A DNA stretch of 9,994 bases, from assembly GCA_903924445.1 (NCBI GenBank), contig CAIYBQ010000204.1, forward strand, positions 1 through 9,994. Reading direction: 5' to 3'. Shown piece after piece: positions 1-6,530 of the stretch; position 1 is the stretch's first letter, and every line of letters begins with the position of its first letter. The notes under the pieces are model-generated. The model searched no databases. It was not told the DNA's origin and saw only the letters and a program-made list of their open reading frames with translations. The position numbers were made by a program, and so were the translations under genes. The stretch comes from an uncultured Armatimonadota bacterium. Its GTDB lineage: Bacteria; Armatimonadota; Armatimonadia; Armatimonadales; Armatimonadaceae.

Positions 1-1194
1 AAGCGCATCGAGCTGCGCCTGCTCCGCCGGCGATACCGCTGGGATAAACGGCTTGGCATTTCCGCGCATCCCATCAAGACCCTCTTCACCGATGTTGTTA
101 AACAACGCAAAGAACTTGTAGTACTCATCCATAGCAACAGGATCGTACTTATGGTCATGGCACTGGGCGCAGCGGAGCGTCAATCCCATCGTCACCGTGG
201 CAGTCGTATCCACACGATCTGCAACGTAGGCCGTTTGGTACTCTTCAGGAATGGCCCCACCTTCAAAGTTGATCGGATGGTTCCGATTGAAACCCGTTGC
301 AACGAGTTGGTCGGTCGTAGGGTTGGGCAGCAGGTCTCCCGCGAGCTGCTCTGTAAGAAACCTGTCGTAGGGCATATTCACGTTGAACGCCCGGATGACC
401 CAGTCGCGCCAGCGGAACATATCCCGATGGCTGTCAATGTGATAGCCATGTGTATCGGCATAGCGGGCGAGATCAAGCCACATCAGTGCCATACGCTCTC
501 CATACGCAGGGCGCGCAAGGAGATTGTCAACAACCCGCTCGTAGGCACCAGGTTTTTTGTCAGCCAAAAACGCTTCAATATCATCAGCGCTCGGAGGCAG
601 TCCGGTTAAATCGAGGGAAACTCTTCGTAGAAGCGTTGTCTTATCAGCCACTCCTAGAGGCTGCAAATGCTGGCTTGCTAACCCTTTGTTGATGAAGTAG
701 TCAACAGGATTTCCACTTATTTTCGGTAGTACCGGGCGAATCACAGGTGTAAATGCCCAGTGGTCCTCGTACTTTGCGCCTTCATCAACCCACTGCCGAA
801 TATCTTGAAGCTGGCTTGGTTTTATACGCCTCTGTGTTGTGACTGGAGGCATATGACGTGGGTCACTTGCCGGCAGGAGCATTCTTTCAATTGCCGCGGA
901 TGCGACTTGGTCGTGGGGGATGATTGCTTGGCGGCCGCTCGAGAGAACACTGGTTGCGCCAGCAAACGTATCAAGGCGTAGTCCCGCAGCACGTGTCTTG
1001 CGATCTGGCCCATGGCACTTGTAGCAGTTTTCCGAGAGGATGGTTCGTATGCTCTTTGCAAATGAAATCCGTTGAGGTTTCGCTGAGTCTTCGTGAGGCT
1101 TTGCAGCGACAGGAATCGCAGCAAGGACGCCCGTAATCAACAGGGAACCCAGCGCTAAAGCTACGTGGGCAAATCGATTCACAACATGCAACAT
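1..1194 (-). CDS. Secreted PSCyt1/DUF1549 haem-motif protein, 3' end outside window
   Basis: The frame is open from an ATG at 1194 down to base 1: 398 codons with no stop, so the C-terminal part (usually a DUF1553 domain) lies beyond the left edge. Residues 8-31 form a hydrophobic signal peptide ending around VAA. A first c-type haem motif, C57-Y-K-C60-H61, is followed by M115-P-P, the usual axial-ligand region of planctomycete cytochrome (PSCyt1) domains. A DUF1549 region follows, with D-L-T-G-L-P-P at 195-201 and a second C342-A-Q-C345-H346 followed by DHKYDP, which is typical of that family. These proteins are thought to be exported and haem-binding. They are often found with sulfatases or DUF1501 proteins, and their function is poorly known. 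No in-frame start lies upstream. A GAGGA at 1218-1214 is rather far from the ATG (19 bases), so the ribosome site is weak. The gene is divergent from the propeller gene at 1252. Confidence 0.9.
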   Translation of the reverse strand, partial: MLHVVNRFAHVALALGSLLITGVLAAIPVAAKPHEDSAKPQRISFAKSIRTILSENCYKCHGPDRKTRAAGLRLDTFAGATSVLSSGRQAIIPHDQVASAAIERMLLPASDPRHMPPVTTQRRIKPSQLQDIRQWVDEGAKYEDHWAFTPVIRPVLPKISGNPVDYFINKGLASQHLQPLGVADKTTLLRRVSLDLTGLPPSADDIEAFLADKKPGAYERVVDNLLARPAYGERMALMWLDLARYADTHGYHIDSHRDMFRWRDWVIRAFNVNMPYDRFLTEQLAGDLLPNPTTDQLVATGFNRNHPINFEGGAIPEEYQTAYVADRVDTTATVTMGLTLRCAQCHDHKYDPVAMDEYYKFFALFNNIGEEGLDGMRGNAKPFIPAVSPAEQAQLDAL

Positions 1195-1207
1195 GTGACA
1201 TTCTAAC
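1178..1207 (+). promoter_or_regulatory. Candidate promoter for the propeller-comF operon
   Basis: TTCACA at 1178-1183 and TCTAAC at 1202-1207 are separated by 18 bases, matching five of six and four of six consensus positions. The predicted start is near 1213, giving a leader of about 40 bases before the GTG at 1252. The elements overlap the first codons of the divergent gene. Between them lies the palindrome ACATG-CAA-CATGT (1184-1196), which could be an operator. The match is moderate, so this remains tentative. Confidence 0.3.
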
Positions 1208-1251
1208 GATGAATCCTCACTAGCACAAAGGTAGGGGTAAAATGCCAATCT

Positions 1252-2925
1252 GTGACATCTATTGCGGACATTCGTCTTCTCTCCCAGCGTAAATCGCGGG
1301 GAACATATGCCATTCATCCCAATGCCATCAGTGATGAAGGGATGCTTACTGTAGCGGTACCGGATGACTACGAAGTCCGGGTGCTCCACTTCACTCGTCA
1401 TGATTCTGCGGACCGGCCAACAGTAGTGAACACCGTCTCAGTTGAGACGCTCAGACAGCTTCAGCTGAGCCCGGATGGATTGGTCGCAATCGGCATCACC
1501 GATGATGACTTTTACATTTTCAACAATGGGCGCAAGACCCGTTTTTTGACGGATCGCCGTCTTGCATATCATTCAGTTGCGCTTGCAGGCGGTAATCGCT
1601 TTGCCTACGTTGCCAGTGACATTTTGATGCATGGCTATGCCGTTGGTTTAGGGGATGCGAGTAATCGACTTCTCTGGGCCAAGGACTTGCATCACCCTAC
1701 AGAGCTGATTGCCATTTCGCCAAATGGCAAATTCATTGCGCTCGCAGGCTCGGCCGGCGAAATCCTGATCCTCTCCGATACACGCGATACGCTTGTAACG
1801 GTTCACTCAGGTCTGTTTCCAATCAGTATTTGCATTGATAACGATGCCACCACAGCTGTCGTGGGGCGCGATATGTTTGACAACCAGATCAAGACCAAAG
1901 TAATCGATGCTTCTGGCGAGTACAGCCTCATTGCTGAGATTGAAGGCGAGCCGTGTGGAATTGCGGTTCTCCCTGGGGGCAATATAGTTGCTATCCCAAC
2001 GGCTGTCGATGCAAGATCTGGCAAAATCGTATTCGCGGGTGTTGGGCAAGGAGTAGAAGACTGGGAACTCCTCATTGATGTTGGTTGCCCATCGGGAATT
2101 TCTCTTTCACCATGTGGTCAATACCTTGGCATTAGTACTCGGGATGGTGCCATTTACCGCTTTGAAGTTGATTCTGTCATCAGATCTGGCACATCCGCAG
2201 AGCAGGCACGCAAGGTCTTTGTCCAAGACTTAAACAACGGTGATATTGCTGCTGCAATATCCGCGTATTGTACGAAGTGGGTTGGGAATCAGACAAATCA
2301 ATTCGCAGAATCTGCCAAGCTGGTTGCAAGTGACTTATCCGACGCGCTTTGCAACCTTACGCTGGAGCAACTTCATGCATTTCTGCAGCAGCTGTGCGGG
2401 CAATCATTGCCGCTAATCATTCCCAGTGTGTTCACGAGTGCAATCACGGATGTTACTGCGTTACACCTGCGACAGGCCATCGAAACGAAAACTTCATCTC
2501 TATCGGAACAACTTGATGTTCTTGCAAGTATTCAAAAGGTAACTGGCATTCTCATTGTCGATATGGAACTTAGCGCAATGCTGCAAGCATATGTTGTGTC
2601 CATCGGCGAACTTGTTTATCAGGAAATGTCCGCTGCAATTCAGTTTGGGAATCTAGATCGCGCATCGCAGCTCGCCGTAAAGGCAAGCCAATCCGGCGTC
2701 ACCAGCGGCATTGTTCATGATCTACATGCCAAGGTAAACCTTGAACGAACATTACAAGATGCAAATGTTCGCTACGACGCCAAAGACTTTTCGGGTGCAC
2801 TTTTTGGATATCGCAAGGTCTTGCGCTGGATGCCTGATAACCGGGAAATACGGGCACGAATTCAGTTTGCTGAGGCAATGATAAGCGATTCCGGATTACA
2901 GGATAGGTTTTCGCGATTGGAGTAA
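1252..2925 (+). CDS. Uncharacterised beta-propeller protein with helical/TPR-like C-terminus
   Basis: I do not recognise a named family. The first ~310 residues read as a WD40-like or lactonase-like beta-propeller, with repeated blades of the type 'x-LSPDG-x-VAIG-x-DDD-x-IF' (also ISPNGKFIALAG and LSPCGQYLGIST). The rest is alpha-helical, and residues ~500-543 look like a TPR-type helix pair (RYDAKDFSGALFGYRKVL, then NREIRARIQFAEA). There is no signal peptide or membrane segment, so the protein is probably cytoplasmic, and a scaffold or interaction role is plausible. The start is GTG, the only start codon in frame before the stop at 1210. The purine-rich AAAGG...GGGG at 1227-1237 lies 14 or more bases upstream, which is far. 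Another ATG at 1242, in a different frame, sits closer to it. The gene ends 4 bases before comF, which suggests co-transcription. Confidence 0.8.
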   Translation: MTSIADIRLLSQRKSRGTYAIHPNAISDEGMLTVAVPDDYEVRVLHFTRHDSADRPTVVNTVSVETLRQLQLSPDGLVAIGITDDDFYIFNNGRKTRFLTDRRLAYHSVALAGGNRFAYVASDILMHGYAVGLGDASNRLLWAKDLHHPTELIAISPNGKFIALAGSAGEILILSDTRDTLVTVHSGLFPISICIDNDATTAVVGRDMFDNQIKTKVIDASGEYSLIAEIEGEPCGIAVLPGGNIVAIPTAVDARSGKIVFAGVGQGVEDWELLIDVGCPSGISLSPCGQYLGISTRDGAIYRFEVDSVIRSGTSAEQARKVFVQDLNNGDIAAAISAYCTKWVGNQTNQFAESAKLVASDLSDALCNLTLEQLHAFLQQLCGQSLPLIIPSVFTSAITDVTALHLRQAIETKTSSLSEQLDVLASIQKVTGILIVDMELSAMLQAYVVSIGELVYQEMSAAIQFGNLDRASQLAVKASQSGVTSGIVHDLHAKVNLERTLQDANVRYDAKDFSGALFGYRKVLRWMPDNREIRARIQFAEAMISDSGLQDRFSRLE

Positions 2926-2929
2926 ACGT

Positions 2930-3583
2930 ATGGGGACCGCAGTGGACTCGTTGGCGGATTTGTTGTTTCCGCGTCAGTGCTCTCACTGCGATACCTGGGA
3001 TAACGGGTGGCTTTGCCCTGCGTGTACATCACAGATTGAGTTCATTGCGTCAACATCAATGCACGATTTGCGATCTTTCTCTGGAGTAAGGGCGCTAACG
3101 CAGTACACAGGGATTGTAAAGGATGTGTTACATCGGACGAAGTACGAGGATCAACCTTGGAGGCTGATACGATTTACATCAGCGGTGATCGAAAACGAAC
3201 CAGATTTGAAGTGGCTGGATGAAATTGATTTAGTTGTTCCCATGCCAGGTGATCCATGGCGAACGTGGAAGCGTGGTTTCAATCCCGCTCGGCTTATCGC
3301 AAAAGAGATTGTGCGTACGACGAAGCGGCCACTCGCACACCCTAGATGGTTTACGCGCACCGGGTCAAAGCCCCAGCAAGCGCTCTCAATGGATGAACGA
3401 AGTAAGCGATATGAGGAAAATGTTTTCAGACTGGACAAGCGGTATCTTGGACAGGAAGAGCGTGTGAAATGCTTGCTTGTGGATGATATTGCCACCACAG
3501 GCGCCACATTACGAGCTGCTACAGCTGCACTTACTGAATCGGGATTGAACGTAGAGGCTCTTGTTTTGAGCGTTGGGCTCTAG
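2930..3583 (+). CDS. comF: ComF family phosphoribosyltransferase-like protein
   Basis: At 217 residues the protein has the usual ComF length and layout. An N-terminal zinc ribbon has C17-x2-C20 and C29-x2-C32. A middle region contains VPMPGDPWRTWKRGFNPA, the ComF version of the family block 'VPVP...R-x-RGFN-x-A'. A C-terminal type I phosphoribosyltransferase PRPP loop reads V184-DDIATTGAT-L. ComF proteins are needed for natural transformation in several bacteria, where they act in the cytoplasm on incoming single-stranded DNA together with ComFA, DprA or PriA. A salvage role for the transferase fold is also possible. The ATG at 2930 is preceded by GGAG at 2919-2922 with suitable spacing, and it follows the stop of the propeller gene by 4 bases, so the two are probably translated from one mRNA. 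No comEA or comEC is visible nearby. Confidence 0.9.
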   Translation: MGTAVDSLADLLFPRQCSHCDTWDNGWLCPACTSQIEFIASTSMHDLRSFSGVRALTQYTGIVKDVLHRTKYEDQPWRLIRFTSAVIENEPDLKWLDEIDLVVPMPGDPWRTWKRGFNPARLIAKEIVRTTKRPLAHPRWFTRTGSKPQQALSMDERSKRYEENVFRLDKRYLGQEERVKCLLVDDIATTGATLRAATAALTESGLNVEALVLSVGL

Positions 3584-3591
3584 TGTGAGAC

Positions 3592-3623
3592 AAAAAAAGA
3601 CGGCACCACGAACGCAGTGCCGC
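3592..3623 (-). terminator. Rho-independent terminator, minus strand
   Basis: On the minus strand CGGCAC (3622-3617) pairs with GTGCCG (3606-3601). The stem can be extended inward by U-G, G-U and C-G pairs to a four-base loop. It is followed by TC and then seven T (3598-3592). On the plus strand the same hairpin is followed by cttccaca, which is not U-rich, so it does not look like the comF terminator. Confidence 0.75.
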
Positions 3624-3658
3624 TTCCACAATCGTGGAGAGAAAAGGAGATCACACAT
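3592..3658 (-). ncRNA. Putative small RNA with CU-rich anti-SD segment and intrinsic terminator
   Basis: This is predicted from sequence alone. Downstream of a consensus minus-strand promoter (3692-3664), transcription should begin near 3658-3656 and end in the seven-U run at 3598-3592, giving an RNA of about 65 bases. Its parts in order are: a 5' segment of about 20 bases expected to be unpaired, holding CTCCTTTTCTCTCC (3649-3636), which is complementary to Shine-Dalgarno sequences; a hairpin TCCAC-GATT-GTGGA (3638-3625); and a terminator hairpin. This layout is that of a trans-acting bacterial small RNA that masks ribosome sites. It does not match tmRNA, 6S, SRP or RNase P RNA in length or motifs. 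It is antisense only to the comF-hflX spacer. A leaderless ORF beginning with the ATG at 3658 is possible but would run through the terminator. Confidence 0.5.
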
Positions 3659-3663
3659 CGGCA

Positions 3664-3692
3664 AGATTAGCACACCTGCTACTTGATGTCAA
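3664..3692 (-). promoter_or_regulatory. Strong sigma70-type promoter of the putative small RNA
   Basis: On the minus strand a perfect TTGACA (3692-3687) is followed by an exact 17-base spacer and the -10 element TAATCT (3669-3664), with the extended -10 dinucleotide TG at 3672-3671. No minus-strand protein gene starts below it, but a strong terminator lies about 60 bases downstream. A second TTGACA at 3708-3703 has no matching -10. Confidence 0.6.
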
Positions 3693-3740
3693 TGTGTGCA
3701 TCTGTCAAACGGTAGATTTTGAGTAAAGGTACAAACGAGC

Positions 3741-5069
3741 TTGAATGAACGCGGTCATCTGACTAAGGTTGAAATATTTGGTTTGCTGGTTGCCGTCGAA
3801 ACAGACGACCATATCGACTCCATTGAAGTTCGTCTTCTAGAACTTGAGGAGCTCGCAAACACCGCAGGGATTACTGTTGTTGCGACTCTTGAGCAGCGTA
3901 AGCGGCGTTTTGACCCGGCCACTCTTGTTGGTCAGGGCAAGGTTCAGGAAATCGTTGATGCTGTGTCCGTGCATAGCCCAGGAATCGTTGTTTTCGATAA
4001 CGAACTGACGCCAACGCAGCAACGTAACCTTGGCGAAGCTCTGAAGTGTCGCGTTATTGATAGAACACAGCTGATTCTCGATATTTTCGCACAACGTGCG
4101 CGTACTCGGGAAGGCAAGCTGCAAGTTGAACTTGCACAAATGTCCTATCTGCTTCCACGCCTCAGCATGCTCTACACCAAGTTCGAGCGCCAGCAGGGAG
4201 GTATTGGTGTCCGCGGCGGCGGTGGAGAGACCAAGCTCGAACTTGACCGCCGAAAAGTACGGGAACGTATCATTGAGCTGCAGCGTGAGCTTGAAGATGT
4301 AAAGAAGAAGCGAAGACTGCAACGAAAAGGGCGTAAGGACTTGCCATTTCCGACGGCAACGCTTGTCGGCTATACATCTGCTGGCAAATCAACCATTTTG
4401 AATTCGCTATCTGATGCCGCGGTCCTTGCTGACAAAATGCTGTTTTCCACTCTGGATCCAACGACACGAAGGGTAAATCTGCCTGATGGTCGAGGAATCC
4501 TGCTGACCGATACTGTTGGCTTCATTCGAAATCTGCCCCATGACCTCGTGGCGGCCTTCCGAGCAACCTTGGAAGAGGTCAACGATGCCGATATGTTGCT
4601 GCACATCGTTGATGCGAGCAGCGACGAAGCCGATCGACATCGAGACACCGTTCTAGAGACATTGGAAAATCTCGGAGCATCCAACAAACCGATCATTACG
4701 GTTTTCAACAAACGCGATGCGGTTGAAGATTTAGATGCCCTCGACCGACTAATGGCCACCATTCCAAGCTCCTGTTCTATTTCGGCGAAAACAGGAGATG
4801 GCATGGACACGCTTATGGATGCGATTGCCGATGTCCTGAAATCGTTGGTGCGTAGGCTAACAGTGCTGCTGCCCTACGAACGGTCGGATCTCCTAGCTAA
4901 ATGCCATGCGCATGGCATTGTCCACGCCCTGGAGTATGTTGAACAGGGTGTTCATATAACAGTCGACTTACCCGAAGCGCTGTTTGTTGAGTTATCTCCA
5001 TTTGACGTCACACCAAAAGAACAGCCATTTTGGCTGGTAGAAAATGAAAAACCGGAGCTTGAAGATTAA
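3741..5069 (+). CDS. hflX: Ribosome-splitting GTPase HflX
   Basis: At 442 residues this is a full HflX. The N-terminal HflX domain has the ATLVGQGK block (60-67) and F-D-N-E-L-T-P-x-Q-x-R-N-L (85-97). It is followed by the family hallmark GVRGGGGETKLE (166-177) and a coiled linker. The GTPase domain shows G1 GYTSAGKS (210-217), G2 around T241-T242, G3 DTVG (257-260), G4 NKRD (323-326) and G5 SAK (348-350). A small C-terminal HflX domain follows. HflX binds the 50S subunit and splits stalled or hibernating ribosomes, especially after heat or antibiotic stress, using GTP. The start is TTG at 3741 with AAAGGT at 3725-3730. No other start codon lies in frame after the stop at 3720, and the nearby ATG at 3745 is out of frame. 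No hfq is adjacent, unlike in gammaproteobacteria. The stop codon lies inside the hairpin at 5050-5086. Confidence 0.96.
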   Translation: MNERGHLTKVEIFGLLVAVETDDHIDSIEVRLLELEELANTAGITVVATLEQRKRRFDPATLVGQGKVQEIVDAVSVHSPGIVVFDNELTPTQQRNLGEALKCRVIDRTQLILDIFAQRARTREGKLQVELAQMSYLLPRLSMLYTKFERQQGGIGVRGGGGETKLELDRRKVRERIIELQRELEDVKKKRRLQRKGRKDLPFPTATLVGYTSAGKSTILNSLSDAAVLADKMLFSTLDPTTRRVNLPDGRGILLTDTVGFIRNLPHDLVAAFRATLEEVNDADMLLHIVDASSDEADRHRDTVLETLENLGASNKPIITVFNKRDAVEDLDALDRLMATIPSSCSISAKTGDGMDTLMDAIADVLKSLVRRLTVLLPYERSDLLAKCHAHGIVHALEYVEQGVHITVDLPEALFVELSPFDVTPKEQPFWLVENEKPELED

Positions 5070-5086
5070 GACTTCTTGCTCCGGTT
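5041..5086 (-). terminator. Terminator hairpin shared by convergent hflX and the pilin operon
   Basis: AACCGGAGC (5050-5058) and GCTCCGGTT (5078-5086) form a perfect 9-bp stem. A further GAAG/CTTC pairing sits inside, beyond a TT/TT internal loop. On the minus strand the stem runs into TTTTTCATTTTC, so it fits an intrinsic terminator for the small lipoprotein gene. On the plus strand there is no T-run, only CGGTTCCG, so for hflX it would be weak or factor-dependent. The left arm and the loop contain the last hflX codons and its stop. Confidence 0.7.
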
Positions 5087-5105
5087 CGGTTCCGTGCAGT
5101 GCCGG

Positions 5106-5267
5106 TTAGTTTCGGGCCCCTGGAACACCCTTAGGCTTCATTGGGCCTTCATAGTAGCTACCACTCTTGGGTTTCGCTTCTTCCTGCTTGCCACATGCTG
5201 CCGCAAAAATACCTGCAAATGCTGCGATAAGTACAATGGCCGTCAGGCGCTTGATTGTCAAATTCAT
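5106..5267 (-). CDS. Small lipoprotein with KPKSG-YYEG motif (53 aa)
   Basis: This short gene reads from ATG 5267 to TAA 5108-5106. A GAGGT at 5279-5275 with a 7-base spacing makes the start convincing. The product begins with a positively charged MNLTIKR, a hydrophobic stretch (9-24), and a lipobox-like F-A-A-A-C25, after which a charged tail starts (GKQEEAKPK). It should therefore be exported and lipid-anchored at C25, although alanine at -3 is a weaker lipobox than leucine. Residues 29-46 carry E-E-x-K-P-K-S-G-S-Y-Y-E-G-x-M-x-x-K, the same motif as in the membrane protein encoded just upstream. I know of no named family for it. It lies 26 bases downstream of that gene and is last in the pilin operon, in front of the minus-strand terminator. 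Confidence 0.75.
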   Translation of the reverse strand: MNLTIKRLTAIVLIAAFAGIFAAACGKQEEAKPKSGSYYEGPMKPKGVPGARN

Positions 5268-5293
5268 AGTCAATACCTCAAAAACTACCCGGA

Positions 5294-5587
5294 TTAGTTT
5301 GAAACTTTGTCGTCCTCTGTTGCACTTGGATTGGAACTACCTGGATTCACAGCTGTGCCATCCTTGTCAGGACGGTTTGGGTCAAGCTTTTTGATGATGT
5401 TGCCCTTTGCATCTACTAACATGGTCCGAGACTTATTCATCATCGCACCTTCATAGTAGACAACACCACTTTTTGGCTTTTGCTCTTCAGGCTTCATCAG
5501 AATGACAACCGCAATTATTCCGCCGATAACGACGATCAGAGCGGCTCCCAAGGTGATCTTTTGTCCTTTATTGAGTGTTGCTAACAT
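5294..5587 (-). CDS. Small single-span membrane protein with KPKSG-YYEG motif (97 aa)
   Basis: A 97-residue protein starts at ATG 5587 with a good ribosome site, AAGGGG, 6 bases upstream. One transmembrane helix spans about 11-31 (ITLGAALIVVIGGIIAVVIL). With a short lysine-containing N-terminus it should sit N-in with the rest outside the membrane. Directly after the helix comes E34-E-x-K-P-K-S-G-V-V-Y-Y-E-G-x-M-x-x-K52, shared with the small lipoprotein downstream. The tail is polar and proline-, asparagine- and serine-rich, and looks disordered. There is no lipobox cysteine. It lies downstream of the pilin gene across a 12-bp hairpin, so it may be made at a lower level from the same transcript. 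Function is unknown. A role beside the pilin-like protein is inferred from position alone. Confidence 0.8.
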   Translation of the reverse strand: MLATLNKGQKITLGAALIVVIGGIIAVVILMKPEEQKPKSGVVYYEGAMMNKSRTMLVDAKGNIIKKLDPNRPDKDGTAVNPGSSNPSATEDDKVSN

Positions 5588-5606
5588 TCTGTCCCCTTAA
5601 CGACAA

Positions 5607-5638
5607 CACGGTGGTCACAATAAATCGTGACCACCGTG
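5607..5638 (-). repeat. Perfect 12-bp inverted repeat between pilin and small-protein genes
   Basis: CACGGTGGTCAC (5607-5618) and GTGACCACCGTG (5627-5638) are exact inverse complements around the 8-base loop AATAAATC. No T-run follows on either strand, so it is not a classic terminator. In an RNA read from the pilin gene it would protect the pilin 3' end or partly reduce transcription into the two small genes. Confidence 0.8.
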
Positions 5639-5654
5639 CAAATCAACCATCTAA

Positions 5655-6458
5655 CTAGCGGTCAGCGGTGTAGTAGGTCTTGAACCAGCAACCATCTGGA
5701 CCCTGTTGGATATAGCGCTCAGAGTTGCGAGCGATCCACTTAGCATGGCCATCGAGGAAGATGTGGGTTCCACCACCGGTGTGGCTGTTGGAAGCTTCAC
5801 AACCCATGGTTGTACCGAATCCACCGGACTGGATGATACCGGTAAAGCCATCAGTGACTTCAACGGTTTCAGCTGGGCGCTGTACAGACGCCAACGACAT
5901 GATGCTGCTTTCTGTGGAGCCACCGAATGCCGAATATGGGTCAGCTTGGGTGCAGGAACCGAAGATTGCTCCGAAGCCGATACCGTAGTTCGCATGATAC
6001 AGACGTGCAGGAATCCATGCATCGAGTGCGCCTGGTCCATCACAGTCAGGTTGGTTCGCAGCGACACGGAAGGTCGACGGGTTGAACGATGGGCACTTGA
6101 ACATTCCCTGAGCTTCGACATTCTGGAAGTCGAGAGCCGTGGTGTTCAGGACACGTGGAGCACCGTTCTTGATGTATGGCTGGAGGTTGATGACCCAAGA
6201 GTTTAGGTCAGCGCGCTGGGATGTACGTGCGAGTCCGGAGCGGGTGAACCATGGGATGATGGTTTCATCGTAGTCCTGAGCATACATCATGACCGCAGTG
6301 CCAATTTGCTTGGCATTGCTTACACAGGAAATGCCACGGGCCTTTTCACGCGCCTGAGCAAACACTGGGAACAAAATTGCAGCGAGAATCGCAATGATTG
6401 CGATTACAACAAGAAGCTCAATCAGTGTAAAGGCTGACTGCTTACGAGTACTTTGCAT
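5655..6458 (-). CDS. Prepilin-like protein with H-X9-DG motif (DUF1559 type)
   Basis: The 267-residue product has a type IV prepilin/pseudopilin signal: a short basic leader MQSTRKQSA, then F10-T-L-I-E14 and a hydrophobic helix up to about residue 30. The residue before the cut is A9 instead of the usual glycine, which prepilin peptidase can accept. The segment FPVFAQAREKARGISC and the following QIG-x-AVMMYAQDYDE are typical of Armatimonadota and planctomycete pilin-like proteins, which have been greatly multiplied in those genomes. The C-terminal part holds H226-x9-D236-G237, the H-X9-DG signature. The protein should be inserted in the membrane and processed by prepilin peptidase. Whether it forms a pilus, a pseudopilus or a surface layer is not known. 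The ATG at 6458 has AAGGAT 6 bases upstream. The gene is first in a minus-strand operon with two small secreted proteins, and no assembly ATPase lies nearby. Confidence 0.93.
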   Translation of the reverse strand: MQSTRKQSAFTLIELLVVIAIIAILAAILFPVFAQAREKARGISCVSNAKQIGTAVMMYAQDYDETIIPWFTRSGLARTSQRADLNSWVINLQPYIKNGAPRVLNTTALDFQNVEAQGMFKCPSFNPSTFRVAANQPDCDGPGALDAWIPARLYHANYGIGFGAIFGSCTQADPYSAFGGSTESSIMSLASVQRPAETVEVTDGFTGIIQSGGFGTTMGCEASNSHTGGGTHIFLDGHAKWIARNSERYIQQGPDGCWFKTYYTADR

Positions 6459-6530
6459 GGAGATATCCTTGTGAGCCCAATCGGACCCTGTATAGAATCA
6501 TTTCATCCCGACGCCGCATAAGCGAATCGA

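Noticed and set aside
822..1201. Two minus-strand open frames of 76 and 100 codons
   Set aside because: They lie in other frames of the PSCyt1/DUF1549 gene, whose own frame shows a signal peptide, two CxxCH motifs and family blocks.
3601..3637. Hairpins after comF as its own terminator, or as a riboswitch/attenuator before hflX
   Set aside because: On the plus strand no T-run follows. The alternative pairing CCACGA/TCGTGG (3606-3637) has a long loop and is weaker than the two separate hairpins. The minus-strand reading explains promoter, stem and T-run together.
3644..3660. Shine-Dalgarno-like AAAAGGAGA on the plus strand, suggesting a small gene before hflX
   Set aside because: No ATG, GTG or TTG follows at usable spacing (the bases are TCACACATCGG).
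3670..3699. Inverted repeat GCACAC/GTGTGC with an 18-base loop
   Set aside because: Short stem with a large loop, lying in the promoter spacer of the putative small RNA. It could be an operator, but nothing more supports it.
5651..6206. Long alternative frames on both strands across the pilin gene
   Set aside because: They have no recognisable domain and are shadows of the prepilin-like frame, which has a clear signal and the H-X9-DG motif.
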